Positions 52,653 to 63,560 of a stretch of 64,000 bases of DNA are shown here, in pieces. The stretch's first letter is position 1. Each line of letters opens with the position of its first letter. The position numbers and the translations under genes are program-made. Source of the stretch: Saprospiraceae bacterium. GTDB lineage: Bacteria; Bacteroidota; Bacteroidia; Chitinophagales; Saprospiraceae. The notes under the pieces were generated by a model. The model had not been told where the DNA came from. It did not search any database and saw only the letters and a program-made list of their open reading frames with translations. The DNA lies in assembly GCA_016712145.1 (NCBI GenBank), contig JADJRO010000001.1:620001-684000 (forward strand), in the 5' to 3' direction.

Positions 52653-53174
52653 TTATATAGATTTAACATTTACCTCTTCTGCGCCACTCTCTTGAAAGAA
52701 TGATCTGGCTTCAGTTTCGGAAATATGATGTTGATCAAAAGCAAGACAAAATTTATCATCCGTAGTCCTTAAATCCAATTGAGGGTTTTGAACTCCAGGC
52801 CATAATCCACTTATTGTATAAAACGTAATTGTCATTCCCCAGGAAGCAAACAAAACTGTCAACTCAAACACAATAGGTATGAATGAAGGCACAGGCCAGT
52901 ATGGTTTTCCTCCAAAAATAATTGGCCAATCACTTGTCATAATCCAAGTCATACCAAGAAAAGCGGTCAATGTTCCAATCGCACCGTAAACAAATCCAGC
53001 ATAGTGCAAACGGGATTCTTCTAGACCAAGTGCTTTTTCCATTCCATGAACAGGAAAAGGGGTAAAGACATCCATAATTTCAAGATGTTTACTTTTGGCT
53101 AAGCGTACAGCACTCAAGAGTTCTTCTTCATCGGAATATATTCCGTAAATAACATCTTTATTTAATTGTCTCAT
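52653..53174 (-). CDS. actD: Alternative complex III subunit ActD (DUF3341)
   Basis: 173 residues. Two membrane helices (FVYGAIGTLTAFLGMTWIMT; FELTVLFASWGMTITFYTI) and the DUF3341 domain (YGIYSDEEELLSAVRLAKSK). Membrane-associated, with no cofactor motif. It lies between actC and actE, the standard order. Confidence 0.88.
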   Translation of the reverse strand: MRQLNKDVIYGIYSDEEELLSAVRLAKSKHLEIMDVFTPFPVHGMEKALGLEESRLHYAGFVYGAIGTLTAFLGMTWIMTSDWPIIFGGKPYWPVPSFIPIVFELTVLFASWGMTITFYTISGLWPGVQNPQLDLRTTDDKFCLAFDQHHISETEARSFFQESGAEEVNVKSI

Positions 53175-53195
53175 GCAAGGATGATTTATTTTTAT

Positions 53196-54622
53196 TTAGG
53201 AATGATGATGTTCATGTGAATCTGAAGTTGAAACAGGGTGTTTATGCGTTGCATGTTCACCTATATATTGATCTCCTCCAACTTTCAGAATGTGTTTAAT
53301 TTCAGCGATAGCTACAACTGGCGCAACACGTACAAAAATTAGATAAAGTGTAAAAAACAAACCAAGCGTTCCTACAAAAATTCCAATCTCTACCCAAGTT
53401 GGGCGATAATAACTCCATGATGAAGGCAGATAATCTCTGGCCAATGTGGTAGCAATAATTACAAATCGCTCAAACCACATACCGATGTTTACGAAAATGG
53501 ACATAAAAAAAGTAAGAAAAACACTCCGTCTGTATTTTTTTACCCAAAAAAGCTGCGGTGAAATCACATTGCAGGCCATCATACCAAAGTATGACCACCA
53601 ATAAACTCCCATCGCTCTATTAAAAAATGCAAATTGCTCATACACATATCCGGAATACCAAGCAATAAATAATTCTGTCAAATATGCTACTCCAACGATG
53701 GTTCCTGTTACAAGAATTACTTTGTTCATGGATTCAATGTGTTCCAGCGTGATGTATTCTTCTAATTTAAGGATTTTACGAGTCATAACCATTAGCGTTT
53801 GAACCATTGCAAATCCAGAAAAAATTGCACCAGCAACAAAGTATGGTGGAAAAATTGTTGTATGCCAACCAGGAATAACAGAAGTCGCGAAGTCGAAACT
53901 AACGATTGTATGAACTGACAAAACCAAAGGAGTTGATAACCCTGCTAAAACAAGGGATAAAGATTCCCAACGTTGCCATTGTTTTGCAGAACCAGTCCAA
54001 CCAAATGATAAGAAATTATATATTTTTTACGAAGGCCTGTAGCACGATTTCTTACGGTTGCAAAATCAGGCACTAATCCTGTATACCAAAACAATAATGA
54101 AACAGAAAAATAGGTTGAAATTGCAAATACGTCCCATAATAAAGGCGAATTAAAATTTGGCCAAAGAGACCCTCTTGTATTAGGATAAGGAAGAAAATAA
54201 AATACAACCCATAATCGTCCAACGTGAATTACTGGAAATAAAGCAGCGCAAATAACTGCAAAAATCGTCATGGCTTCAGCAGCTCTATTAACGCCCGTGC
54301 GCCAACGCTGTCTAAATAGCAATAAGATGGCTGAAATCAAGGTGCCGGCGTGACCAATACCAATCCACCAAACAAAATTTGTAATATCATAAGCCCAACC
54401 GATCGTCCGGTTCACATTCCAGGAACCTATACCCATCCAGATAGTCCAGCAAATGCAAAACAAACCAAAAGCAAGCGTTGAAGCTGCAATGATAAATGCT
54501 ATAACCCATGCTTTACTTGGGGTTCTTTCTGTTGGAGAACACAAATCTTCAGTTATCTGATGATAGGTTTTGTGTCCTTCAACCAAGGGCCTTCTTACGG
54601 GTGCTACAAATCCTCCTGACAT
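53196..54622 (-). CDS. actC: Alternative complex III membrane subunit ActC (NrfD-type), frame broken
   Basis: The N-terminal frame (53945-54622) carries the NrfD-like helices (NVNRTIGWAYDITNFVWWIG) up to VRNRATGLRKK, and the C-terminal frame (53196-53927) carries the rest (MVLSVHTIVSFDFATSVIPG...). The join lies in an A run (forward T6, 54023-54028), where one extra A restores GLRKKIYNFLSFGWTGSA and a 475-residue protein of normal length. Membrane quinol-interaction subunit of ACIII. Homopolymer error is the likely cause. Confidence 0.85.
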
Positions 54623-54640
54623 GCTTTAGTATTTATAGTT

Positions 54641-57600
54641 TTATGCGTCTAAATTTTCATCTCTGTTATTCACCTTCATGGTGTAATGCACAACAGATTT
54701 AACATTGACTTCTTCCAGTACAATATAATTTAAAGGGTTCTCAATTTTCTTAAACAGAGATCCTTCATGATTATTCATATCTCCAAAAGTAATTGCTTCC
54801 GTTGGACACGCTGTTTGACAAGCAGTTTTTACGTCATTGTCATTTAATGTGCGATTCTCACGTTTTGCTGAAAGCTTTCCTTCTTGAATCCGTTGTATGC
54901 AAAAAGAACATTTTTCTATTACACCTCTTGAGCGAACTGTAACATCCGGATTTAAAACCATTCTACCGAAATTATCAGAATAGAATGGTTGGCTTTTCTC
55001 CCCTGCTATGTTAAATTGGTTAACAGGAAACAAATCTGCTGCTGTATAATCATACCAATTAAAACGTCTTACTTTATATGGACAATTGTTTGCACAATAC
55101 CTGGTACCGACGCACCTGTTATAGGCCATTTGATTGATGCCTTCTGATGAGTGATTTGTTGCGTTTACGGGACAAACATTTTCGCAGGGTGCATTATTGC
55201 AATGCTGACACATCATTGGCTGAAATACAACATTTGGATTTTCTACATCCCCATAATAATAACGATCAATTCTTAACCAGGCCATTTCATGATGTCTGGC
55301 TATTTCTTTCTTACCAACAACAGGTACATTGTTTTCAGCCATGCATGCAATTGTGCAGGTTCCACAACCGATACACGAATTTAAGTCAACATGCATACCC
55401 CAATGATGGCCCGTATTGTAACTATATTCATGCCCTGGATAGAGTGTGTGAGAATTTAATTTTTGAAATTCTGCACGTTCTTCCTTTAAGCTTTCTATTT
55501 TCTCTTTTAATTCATTTAAATGACTGTGTCTTAATACAGATCGATCTGTTAATGAACCTTGGAAGCCCTTTGCAATTCCTTTGAAAGCATCATCTACCAA
55601 AGCAGCTTCGTCTGCATTAAATTTCTGGCCACTGCTTTTTTCAATTGCTGTGACTCCTAATGTATGGTGATGTTGCACACAAGCAAAATGTTTTTCAATG
55701 GTGCCACTGCTTTGCGAAACTTCAATTTCTGTATTAAAATATTGAATATATCCATCAACTACTTTACAAGCTGAATAAAAATATGTTCCAATTCCAGTGC
55801 CGCAATCTCCTGCCATCGTTCTTCCATAACCTAATGCAATTGCAACAGTCCCTGGCATTTGACCAAATTGTTTTACCGCACCTACAGTAGTTTTAGAACC
55901 TGCAATTGTCAAATCAATTAACTCTCCATTTTCCTTCACGTTATTGAAGGCAATAAATCTGCGATCCCCGTCAAAACTTATTGGAACCATAAGATAATTT
56001 CCCCATGCGCATCTAGTAACTGGATCAGGCATTTCTTGCAACCAAGGGTTTACTGCATATACACCATTTCCAATTCCGACTGTTTCTATGAAAGATATTT
56101 CGAGGGCTGCTCCAGATGGTTTAGTTAATTTCGATGCAGCAAAAGATGGATCTCCTTTAAATGTTGGAACCGCAGTTGATTTTGTAAAAACAAATACGCC
56201 ATTGTGAACACAATCATCCCAGAAATTTTGAAAACCTCCTGTTGAAGCTGAATTGGAGTAATAGTTACGCTCCCATTGATTTTTCAAATATTCATAATAG
56301 GGTTGCTCTGCTGCAGCATTCAAATTTGGGGATACTGCCCATGAAAGAAATGAATGTCCGCTTGCTCTTGTATTAAAAATTGGATTAATGGTCGGTTGAA
56401 TTAAACTTAACATTCCGCGTTTTGCTTCAACGTCACCCCAAGATTCTAAAAAATGATGATCAGGAGCTAAATAATTGCAATGCGAACTCGTTTCGTCAAT
56501 TATAGCATTTAAGCTGATTTTTGTTTTTACGTTCGCAAGATTTTGCGCAAATTCTGAGGCAAATGGTAAATCATAACACGGATTGGCATTCCAAAATATA
56601 AGTGCATCCACCGTAGATGCTTTCATTTCAGTCATCAATTGATTAAGGTCTGCGTCGCTGCCCTTTCTTTGATACGAAACATTATCAAAAGCAAGGGTTG
56701 TACCCATATTTCCTAATAAATTATTTAAACTGTAGCACAGAATTTGTTCGCCAACATTATTTGTTCCACAAACAATTAATGACTTAGATTTTTGTGTTAT
56801 TAAACGTTCAGCTAATTTTTTAAATGCGGCTTTAGCTTTATCGTTTAATTCTAAAGCTGGAACCGATGCAGCTCCCATTTTAGAAGCAACTTCGTTATAT
56901 AAAAATGCTATTGCAGCACCTTGCTCTGATGGCTTTACTAAAATTCTGTTATCAGCATTTGATCCTGTTAAGGACATATGCGATTCGACTTGTGTATGCT
57001 GAGACATTTTAGGTGCCTCTGCTTTTATAGTTCTGGTTTTTGCATACATAGAAGCATATTCTATGGGTGAAATCCAGGTACCTAAAAAGTCTGCATTAAA
57101 ACTCACGATGGTTTCGGCAAGATCAAATCTAAACTCAGGAATGATGCGCTCTCCAAAACATTGTAAACCAGCATCCAATAATGCAGCCGATGATATTGCA
57201 TCATACATAATATGTTTCGCACCAGAAAATTTTGAACAAAATTCTGAAACAGCTTGCAATGCTGTTGGACTCAGTTGGGTGCTACTAACAATTCGAATAT
57301 TTTTACTTGCTGCTAATGCGGTTTTTATTTCATTATCTAAATCATTCCAGCTAAGTTCTGAAATTTGATTTTGACTCATTTTAGCAGGGAATTTAACTCT
57401 GTTGTAATCATATAGACTTAATACAGCAGCTTGAACCCTGGCATTTGTTCCTCCTTTAGTTATAGAAGAGAGCGCGTTGCCTTCAATTTTAATGGGTCTG
57501 CCTTCTCTTGTTTTAACTAATATAGAACAATAGTCTCCGCCGTTTACAAACGTTGAAGCATAATAATTAGCGATTCCAGGGACAATGGTATCCGGCTTAA

Positions 57601-57841
57601 TTACATAAGGAATTGCCTTTTTTACTGGAATTTCACAAGAAGCTAATGTGGCAGCTCCAATACCAAACCCGAGAAGTTTAAGAAAATCACGGCGGTTGCT
57701 TTCTACCAATCCGCTTTTTTCATCATCCAATATAGATTCTAAACTAACAGGATTTATTTCAGAATTACTGGCAGCAATAAAATCCGGATCTCTTACCAGA
57801 TCTTCTTCTCCAATCCAAATTGTTGATTCGTTCATTTTCAT
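54641..57841 (-). CDS. actB: Alternative complex III iron-sulfur subunit ActB
   Basis: 1066 residues. A twin-arginine signal (SNRRDFLKLLGFGIGAATLA) begins the export region, then a large molybdopterin-oxidoreductase-like domain without obvious cofactor ligands, and a C-terminal ferredoxin-like domain with four Cys clusters (CIGCGTCTIAC; CQHCNNAPCENVC; CVGTRYCANNC; CSFC and CQTAC). It passes electrons to the heme subunits. Second gene of the act cluster. Confidence 0.95.
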   Translation of the reverse strand: MKMNESTIWIGEEDLVRDPDFIAASNSEINPVSLESILDDEKSGLVESNRRDFLKLLGFGIGAATLASCEIPVKKAIPYVIKPDTIVPGIANYYASTFVNGGDYCSILVKTREGRPIKIEGNALSSITKGGTNARVQAAVLSLYDYNRVKFPAKMSQNQISELSWNDLDNEIKTALAASKNIRIVSSTQLSPTALQAVSEFCSKFSGAKHIMYDAISSAALLDAGLQCFGERIIPEFRFDLAETIVSFNADFLGTWISPIEYASMYAKTRTIKAEAPKMSQHTQVESHMSLTGSNADNRILVKPSEQGAAIAFLYNEVASKMGAASVPALELNDKAKAAFKKLAERLITQKSKSLIVCGTNNVGEQILCYSLNNLLGNMGTTLAFDNVSYQRKGSDADLNQLMTEMKASTVDALIFWNANPCYDLPFASEFAQNLANVKTKISLNAIIDETSSHCNYLAPDHHFLESWGDVEAKRGMLSLIQPTINPIFNTRASGHSFLSWAVSPNLNAAAEQPYYEYLKNQWERNYYSNSASTGGFQNFWDDCVHNGVFVFTKSTAVPTFKGDPSFAASKLTKPSGAALEISFIETVGIGNGVYAVNPWLQEMPDPVTRCAWGNYLMVPISFDGDRRFIAFNNVKENGELIDLTIAGSKTTVGAVKQFGQMPGTVAIALGYGRTMAGDCGTGIGTYFYSACKVVDGYIQYFNTEIEVSQSSGTIEKHFACVQHHHTLGVTAIEKSSGQKFNADEAALVDDAFKGIAKGFQGSLTDRSVLRHSHLNELKEKIESLKEERAEFQKLNSHTLYPGHEYSYNTGHHWGMHVDLNSCIGCGTCTIACMAENNVPVVGKKEIARHHEMAWLRIDRYYYGDVENPNVVFQPMMCQHCNNAPCENVCPVNATNHSSEGINQMAYNRCVGTRYCANNCPYKVRRFNWYDYTAADLFPVNQFNIAGEKSQPFYSDNFGRMVLNPDVTVRSRGVIEKCSFCIQRIQEGKLSAKRENRTLNDNDVKTACQTACPTEAITFGDMNNHEGSLFKKIENPLNYIVLEEVNVKSVVHYTMKVNNRDENLDA

Positions 57842-57861
57842 TTTATTCTAATAGCTTCTGA

Positions 57862-59268
57862 TCAATAATGGCATTTTTGACATTCCAGACCTCCGATATC
57901 AGAGACTTTGACAGATTGTCTGGTTCCTGCTTTTAATTCATCATGATAGGTTTTATAACTATCGTAGTATTTATTATCAGCAAATTTTACGTCCGTTTGT
58001 CTGTGACAATTAATACACCAACCCAGTGAAAGTGGTGCATACTGTTTAACTAACGGCATGTTTTCAACTTTACCGTGACATGTTTGGCATGCCAATTTCC
58101 CAATGGTTACATGTTGAGAGTGATTAAAATAGACATGATCAGGTAAATTATGAATCCGCTTCCATTCGATTGGCCCTGGAATGGTTGATTTCGTGTCACT
58201 GGTCAAAGAACTTTTAATTTCTTCCCATTGTGTTTCTGATTCGCGAATTGCAGATTCAGCTCCTTCTCTTAAATTGTTGTCTTTTGCAAAGGTTGTGGCA
58301 ATCCATTTCTTATAAATTGCTGCAATTTCGTCCTCAGTCAATTTTTCATATTGATCGATATATTTATCGGTGTTTGGGTTATAACCAATCGATGCATAAA
58401 TCTTTGAAATTTCAGCAGTACCATATTGACTGCCTTTTTTTATTGCGGCATGACAATTCATACAGGTATTTGTTGCTGGAATTAATGATTGTTTAGATCT
58501 CCTTGCACCATCATGACAATAATTACAATCAATTTTATTTAAACCTGCGTGCGTTTCATGACTAAATTTAATAGGTTGATCCGGTTGATAATTTTGCTGT
58601 CTACCTAATGAAATCGCATTATTAACAGTTGTGTAGCCGGCAAATAAGACCAAGGCAAATATTACAAAACTGATAACTGATTTACTCGTCATCAATTGCC
58701 AAACAGATTGTTTTTTGGCAGTCGTGTCACCAGCCTTTATTTTCATTTGATATGCCAGATCCGTCATTAAATTCCATAAAAACAAGGCCAGGCCAATCAA
58801 CAAAGCAAAGATCAGATAAATCCAAAATGAAAGTCCACTTTGTTGATTCTGAGGAGCTTGAGTTCCGCCTACCGCAGCAACTGGTTTAGGACCATATGTA
58901 CCTTTATAAACCCCGTCAACATACAAGAAAATGCTTTCTATTTCTTCGTCAGACAAATTAGGAAAAGCCGTCATAACGGTAGGTTTAAATTGGTTCCACA
59001 ACTCCGTGGCTCTAGGATGGCCCGCTTTAATTAAAGCTTGAGAGTTTCTAACCCAATTATTTAGATCAGCTCGTGGAAAAGCAGCCCACCGTTCTACAGA
59101 ACCACCTAAAGCGGGTCCCGTAAGAGGGTCTTTCATGTTTTTATTATGGCAACTGGCGCAATTATTCTTAAAAGAACTTTTGCCAACTTCGATATCAGGT
59201 GCGGAAATCAGAGCCCCAATCGAAATAAACACAAATAAAATAGTTCCAAATATCCCTTTGTAGCTCAT
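57862..59268 (-). CDS. actA: Alternative complex III multiheme cytochrome c ActA
   Basis: 468 residues. A signal peptide (GTILFVFISIGALISA), one cytochrome c domain (CASCH) at the N-terminus, a membrane helix (YLIFALLIGLALFLWNLM), then five more CxxCH motifs (CNYCH, CMNCH, CQTCH, CINCH, CQKCH at the very end). Counted here as six hemes. Initiates the act/cox operon (last gene at the 59268 end is first transcribed). Confidence 0.92.
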   Translation of the reverse strand: MSYKGIFGTILFVFISIGALISAPDIEVGKSSFKNNCASCHNKNMKDPLTGPALGGSVERWAAFPRADLNNWVRNSQALIKAGHPRATELWNQFKPTVMTAFPNLSDEEIESIFLYVDGVYKGTYGPKPVAAVGGTQAPQNQQSGLSFWIYLIFALLIGLALFLWNLMTDLAYQMKIKAGDTTAKKQSVWQLMTSKSVISFVIFALVLFAGYTTVNNAISLGRQQNYQPDQPIKFSHETHAGLNKIDCNYCHDGARRSKQSLIPATNTCMNCHAAIKKGSQYGTAEISKIYASIGYNPNTDKYIDQYEKLTEDEIAAIYKKWIATTFAKDNNLREGAESAIRESETQWEEIKSSLTSDTKSTIPGPIEWKRIHNLPDHVYFNHSQHVTIGKLACQTCHGKVENMPLVKQYAPLSLGWCINCHRQTDVKFADNKYYDSYKTYHDELKAGTRQSVKVSDIGGLECQKCHY

Positions 59269-59484
59269 AAATTATTGAAAACTAGATGAATATGATTTCA
59301 AAAAACAACGATGTTTTAAATCGTTTAACGAATCGCCTGCAAAAATACCCCAGAAATGTGTTTCCCAAAACATCTGATCAAATTGTTTTATTTGATATGT
59401 AAAAAAGTTCAATTTCCTAAATAACACAACAGTTAAAATATCGTTAAGTTAATCTGTGTTTTGCCATTTGCATTTAGTTATGAA

Positions 59485-60279
59485 TTAAACTGCAATTGGT
59501 GCTTTAATTAATGGATGACACTGATAATCAACCAGTTCAAAATCATCAAACTTAAAATTAAAAAGATCTTTTACCAATGGATTTAAAATAATCTTTGGAC
59601 TTTCATAAGGAGTTCGGCTTAATTGCAATTCAGCCTGTTCAATATGGTTTAAATACAAATGGACATCTCCAAACGTGTGTACAAATGTTCCTGGCATCAA
59701 TCCGCAACTTGAAGCTACCATTAATGTCAATAAAGCATAGGAGGCAATATTAAATGGTACGCCCAGAAAGACATCTGCCGAGCGCTGGTACAGTTGACAA
59801 GACAACTTGCCATCAGCCACATAAAATTGAAACAAACAATGACACGGACTCAAGGCCATTTTAGACAAATCCCCCACATTCCAGGCAGATATTACCAATC
59901 TACGCGATTCAGGATTGGACTTTAAGGTTTTTAACAATTCTGCCATTTGATCAATTACATGACCCTCTCTGGTCTCCCAAGAGCGCCATTGCTTTCCATA
60001 AACAGGGCCAAGATCCCCATTTTCATCTGCCCATTCATTCCAAATAGAAACTCCATGATCATTGAGGTACTTGATGTTGGTATCTCCATTTAAAAACCAT
60101 AACAACTCGTAAATGATCGACTTTAAATGCAGCTTTTTGGTTGTTAACAATGGAAAAGAATTAGCTAAATCAAACCGCATCTGGTATCCAAAAATACTTT
60201 TAGTGCCAACACCAGTCCGATCCGTTCGTTCAATTCCCTCATCCTTAACCTTACGGAGAAGGTCCAAATAGTCCTGCAT
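59485..60279 (-). CDS. thyA: Thymidylate synthase
   Basis: 264 residues from ATG 60279 (MQDYLDLLRK), the usual family start; the frame is open nine codons further (to 60306) but this adds a non-conserved tail. Catalytic Cys is in LSPCHCLFQFYV, with the folate and dUMP-binding FDDFELVDY and RSADVFLGVPFNIASYA regions present. Makes dTMP from dUMP. Confidence 0.95.
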   Translation of the reverse strand: MQDYLDLLRKVKDEGIERTDRTGVGTKSIFGYQMRFDLANSFPLLTTKKLHLKSIIYELLWFLNGDTNIKYLNDHGVSIWNEWADENGDLGPVYGKQWRSWETREGHVIDQMAELLKTLKSNPESRRLVISAWNVGDLSKMALSPCHCLFQFYVADGKLSCQLYQRSADVFLGVPFNIASYALLTLMVASSCGLMPGTFVHTFGDVHLYLNHIEQAELQLSRTPYESPKIILNPLVKDLFNFKFDDFELVDYQCHPLIKAPIAV

Positions 60280-60387
60280 ATATTTAATTCGATAGCAAAG
60301 AAACATATTAAAATATTCTTAATATAATTTTTTCAAATATTTCTTTACTCCTTCTAAAAGGACTTAATTTTACAGCCAAACCAAAAC

Positions 60388-62217
60388 ATGAGCTACAATA
60401 GCCTCCAGGAGGCCTGTGTTGATTTAGAGAAAAATAACATGTTAATCCGGATTCCGGATGAACTTGATGGGAATTTAGTTATTCCAGAATTGCACAGAAG
60501 GGTTCAAGCCATTCAGGGCCCAGCGCTATACTTTGAGAAAATTAAAGGTTCAAAATTTCCAGGGGTCTCCAATTTGTTTGGGACGAATGCCCGAAGTGAA
60601 TTTTTATTTAAAGATGTACTGTATAAATTGGAATGGTTAATCAAATTAAAAGCAGATCCAGAGCAACTAATTAAAAGGCCCTTCAGCCTTATCAAACATA
60701 TACCCTATTTGATAAAAGGATTGCCAAAAAAAATAAACACACAACGATTAAATCATGAATGCAGCCTCCGTGAACTTCCTAAAATAAGAGCGTGGCCAAA
60801 AGATGGGGGCTCATTTGTAACCCTTCCACAAGTTATCAGTTTTCCACCTGGAACCTTGGATCCAAAGAAAGCAAATGTTGGAATGTATAGAATTCAATTG
60901 GATGGTAATGATTATAAACCTGACCAAGAAATTGGATTGCATTACCAATTGCATAGAGGCATTGGAATTCATCATCAACAATTTAAAGAATCAACAGCGT
61001 CTTTTAGAATCAGCATTGGAATTGGTGGGCCCCCAGCTTATACTTTAGCTTCAATATTTCCATTGCCTGAAGGACTTAGTGAAATCCTTTTTTGTGGTTT
61101 TTTAAATAATAGAAGGTATCGATACCGCATAGACAATTCGTATTTCATTCCTCAGGATGTTGATTTTTGTATTACTGGAAAGGTTTCGATGAATGAATTA
61201 AAACAGGAAGGACCTTTCGGGGATCATCTAGGATATTATAGTTTACAACATCCTTTTCCATTTTTAACAGATATCAAAATATACCATAAACCAAATCCAA
61301 TTTATCCTTTCACAGTTGTTGGCCGTCCTCCTCAAGAAGATTCATCTTTTGGATATTTAATACACAAGATGGTATCCGAATTAACATCCGTTGAATATCC
61401 AGGCATCAAACAGCTTCATGCAGTTGATGCCACTGGTGTCCATCCCTTATTATTGGCGGTCGGATCTGAACGTTACATGCCATTTAGAGACAGAAAGCCT
61501 GAAGAATTGCTTACCAGTGCAAACCTGCTTCTAGGTAAAGGCCAAACGTCATTATCTAAATATGTCTTTATTGCTGCAGAAGAGCCAGGGCGCCAAATAG
61601 ATGTTCATAATATTAAAGATTTTTTTGAGTTTATTTTAGAACGAATCGACTGGAACAGTGATTTGCATTTCTACACAAATACGACCATTGACACGCTTGA
61701 TTATTCAGGTGATCAATGGAATGGTGGTTCTAAACTTGTTATTGCATGCAATAGAAATAAAAGCAGAGAATTATCAATTGACCTTCAAGTTTTTAATGAT
61801 TTGCCATCTCTGTATAAAAACTGCAAATTAATTCAAAAGGGAATTGTGTTATTAGAAACAAAGCCATTTAAAAATTATAATGATTCCCTCCAAGAACTGA
61901 ATGTACTTACCGACTATCTCGATCAATCAAAATTTCACGGTTTTCCGCTTATTATACTATGCGACAATACCGAATTTTGTTCGGCTAGTTATTCTAATTT
62001 TTTATGGGTGACCTTTACACGTAGCAATCCAGCTTCTGACATCTATGGGGTGCGCGCTGATTATCATCATAAACATTGGCATTGTAAAAATACGTTAATT
62101 ATTGACTCTAGAAAAAAACCGCATCATGCACCTGAATTAGAAGTTGATCGTGTAACCTGTCAAATTGTCGATGAATTCATTAGTAAAACACCCTCATTGA
62201 GAACCCTTTTTACATGA
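60388..62217 (+). CDS. UbiD-family decarboxylase
   Basis: 609 residues, typical of Bacteroidota UbiD-like proteins. Blocks FPGVSNLFGTNARSEFL, IGIGGPPAYTLASIFPLPEG and EGPFGDHLGYYSLQHPFPF are conserved in the prenylated-FMN-dependent decarboxylases. Most likely the decarboxylation step of menaquinone synthesis, which fits the quinol-dependent ACIII in the same window. The exact substrate is not proven. The stop overlaps the next gene's ATG by 4 bp. Confidence 0.8.
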   Translation: MSYNSLQEACVDLEKNNMLIRIPDELDGNLVIPELHRRVQAIQGPALYFEKIKGSKFPGVSNLFGTNARSEFLFKDVLYKLEWLIKLKADPEQLIKRPFSLIKHIPYLIKGLPKKINTQRLNHECSLRELPKIRAWPKDGGSFVTLPQVISFPPGTLDPKKANVGMYRIQLDGNDYKPDQEIGLHYQLHRGIGIHHQQFKESTASFRISIGIGGPPAYTLASIFPLPEGLSEILFCGFLNNRRYRYRIDNSYFIPQDVDFCITGKVSMNELKQEGPFGDHLGYYSLQHPFPFLTDIKIYHKPNPIYPFTVVGRPPQEDSSFGYLIHKMVSELTSVEYPGIKQLHAVDATGVHPLLLAVGSERYMPFRDRKPEELLTSANLLLGKGQTSLSKYVFIAAEEPGRQIDVHNIKDFFEFILERIDWNSDLHFYTNTTIDTLDYSGDQWNGGSKLVIACNRNKSRELSIDLQVFNDLPSLYKNCKLIQKGIVLLETKPFKNYNDSLQELNVLTDYLDQSKFHGFPLIILCDNTEFCSASYSNFLWVTFTRSNPASDIYGVRADYHHKHWHCKNTLIIDSRKKPHHAPELEVDRVTCQIVDEFISKTPSLRTLFT

Positions 62218-63551
62218 AACTTCCAGAACAATTTATAACACATATGAAGATTCTTCTAAATGAGGAATTTCCGGAATTTGAAAATGCTTTACATACTAAA
62301 TCACCGGTATCCATTCGTATAAACCCCTATAAAAATACGAATGGTTTTAACCTAAATAAAACAGATCAGATTCCCTGGTGTCCATCCGGCTACTATTTAA
62401 CAGAACGACCTTCATTTACATTAGACCCATTTTTTCATGCAGGTCATTATTATGTCCAGGAGCCCGCATCCATGTTTTTAGAATTTATTTTGAATTCACT
62501 TAAAGTACCAAAAAAATGCAATGTATTAGATTTATGCAGTGCACCGGGGGGAAAATCTACGCTCTTATTATCCTATTTTTCTGAAGACGCATTTGTCCAT
62601 TGCCATGAATTTGATCCACATCGCGCTAAAGTTTTAAAACAAAATCTGGAACGCTGGGGCACCAATAACACGTTTGTAAGCCAAGGATCTCTTGAACAAT
62701 TATCGAATTCATCCATGCGCTATAAAATTATTCTGGTTGATGCTCCGTGTAGTGGCGAAGGAATGTTTCGAAAGGAACCGGAGGCACTTAAGCAATGGTC
62801 TTCACAAAAAGTAAAAGCCTGCACCCTTATGCAACAAAATATATTAAAAGTTGCAGATGCCTTGTGCGAAACTGGTGGTTACATTATTTATTCAACCTGT
62901 ACGTACAATTCAGAAGAAAACGAACAGCAATTAGAACCTTATGTACAGGATGGGCGTTTTAAAAGCATTCAAATACCCAATCAATTTGCACAAGAATACC
63001 TGGAGAAGCATGTCTATGTGTATAGATTTTTTCCTCATAAACTATCCACAGAAGGACTCACAATAAGTGTCATCCAAAAACAACAAGAACAATCGTCCAT
63101 AAATTTAAAATTAAAATCTGCTGTTTCTAAATTCAACAAGGAATTTAATCCAGTTGAATGGATAAACAATTCAACCGCATATCAAATCATCCCAGTAAGA
63201 GAACTCTTTTATGCGGTGCATCAGAATCAACTAGAGCAGTTTGCATATTTAAATTCGTTTTTACGTTTCTCAGGAGGCGCTATTCCTGTTTGTCAAATGA
63301 AAGGAATTGCCATTTATCCAGAACACGGGTTAGCATTAAGCATTCACTTAAATCAACATATTTATAAATGCGAGTTGGACTTAAAGGACGCTTTAAATTT
63401 TCTGCGTGCAACCTATGCCCCTTTGAACAAAGAAATCAATGCAAAATGGATCCTTGCTATTTATAAATCTGCTTGCTTAGGCTGGTTTAAAGTAAATCAG
63501 AATGGTTTAAAAAATTATTTTCCAATAAATCAAAGAATTCGTAATTATTAA
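62214..63551 (+). CDS. NOL1/NOP2/Sun-family rRNA cytosine methyltransferase
   Basis: 445 residues. SAM-binding motif I LDLCSAPGGKSTLL, motif IV DAPCSGEGMFRKEP (catalytic Cys near) and motif VI STCTYNSEENE are clear, followed by a C-terminal RsmF-type domain. Makes m5C in rRNA; RsmF-like length. Overlaps the UbiD gene by 4 bp, suggesting co-transcription. Confidence 0.88.
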   Translation: MKLPEQFITHMKILLNEEFPEFENALHTKSPVSIRINPYKNTNGFNLNKTDQIPWCPSGYYLTERPSFTLDPFFHAGHYYVQEPASMFLEFILNSLKVPKKCNVLDLCSAPGGKSTLLLSYFSEDAFVHCHEFDPHRAKVLKQNLERWGTNNTFVSQGSLEQLSNSSMRYKIILVDAPCSGEGMFRKEPEALKQWSSQKVKACTLMQQNILKVADALCETGGYIIYSTCTYNSEENEQQLEPYVQDGRFKSIQIPNQFAQEYLEKHVYVYRFFPHKLSTEGLTISVIQKQQEQSSINLKLKSAVSKFNKEFNPVEWINNSTAYQIIPVRELFYAVHQNQLEQFAYLNSFLRFSGGAIPVCQMKGIAIYPEHGLALSIHLNQHIYKCELDLKDALNFLRATYAPLNKEINAKWILAIYKSACLGWFKVNQNGLKNYFPINQRIRNY

Positions 63552-63560
63552 TTATAGTAC

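Noticed and set aside
54023..54028. Programmed frameshift in actC
   Set aside because: The A6 run is not in slippery phase and full ActC is an essential membrane subunit; a homopolymer error is more likely.
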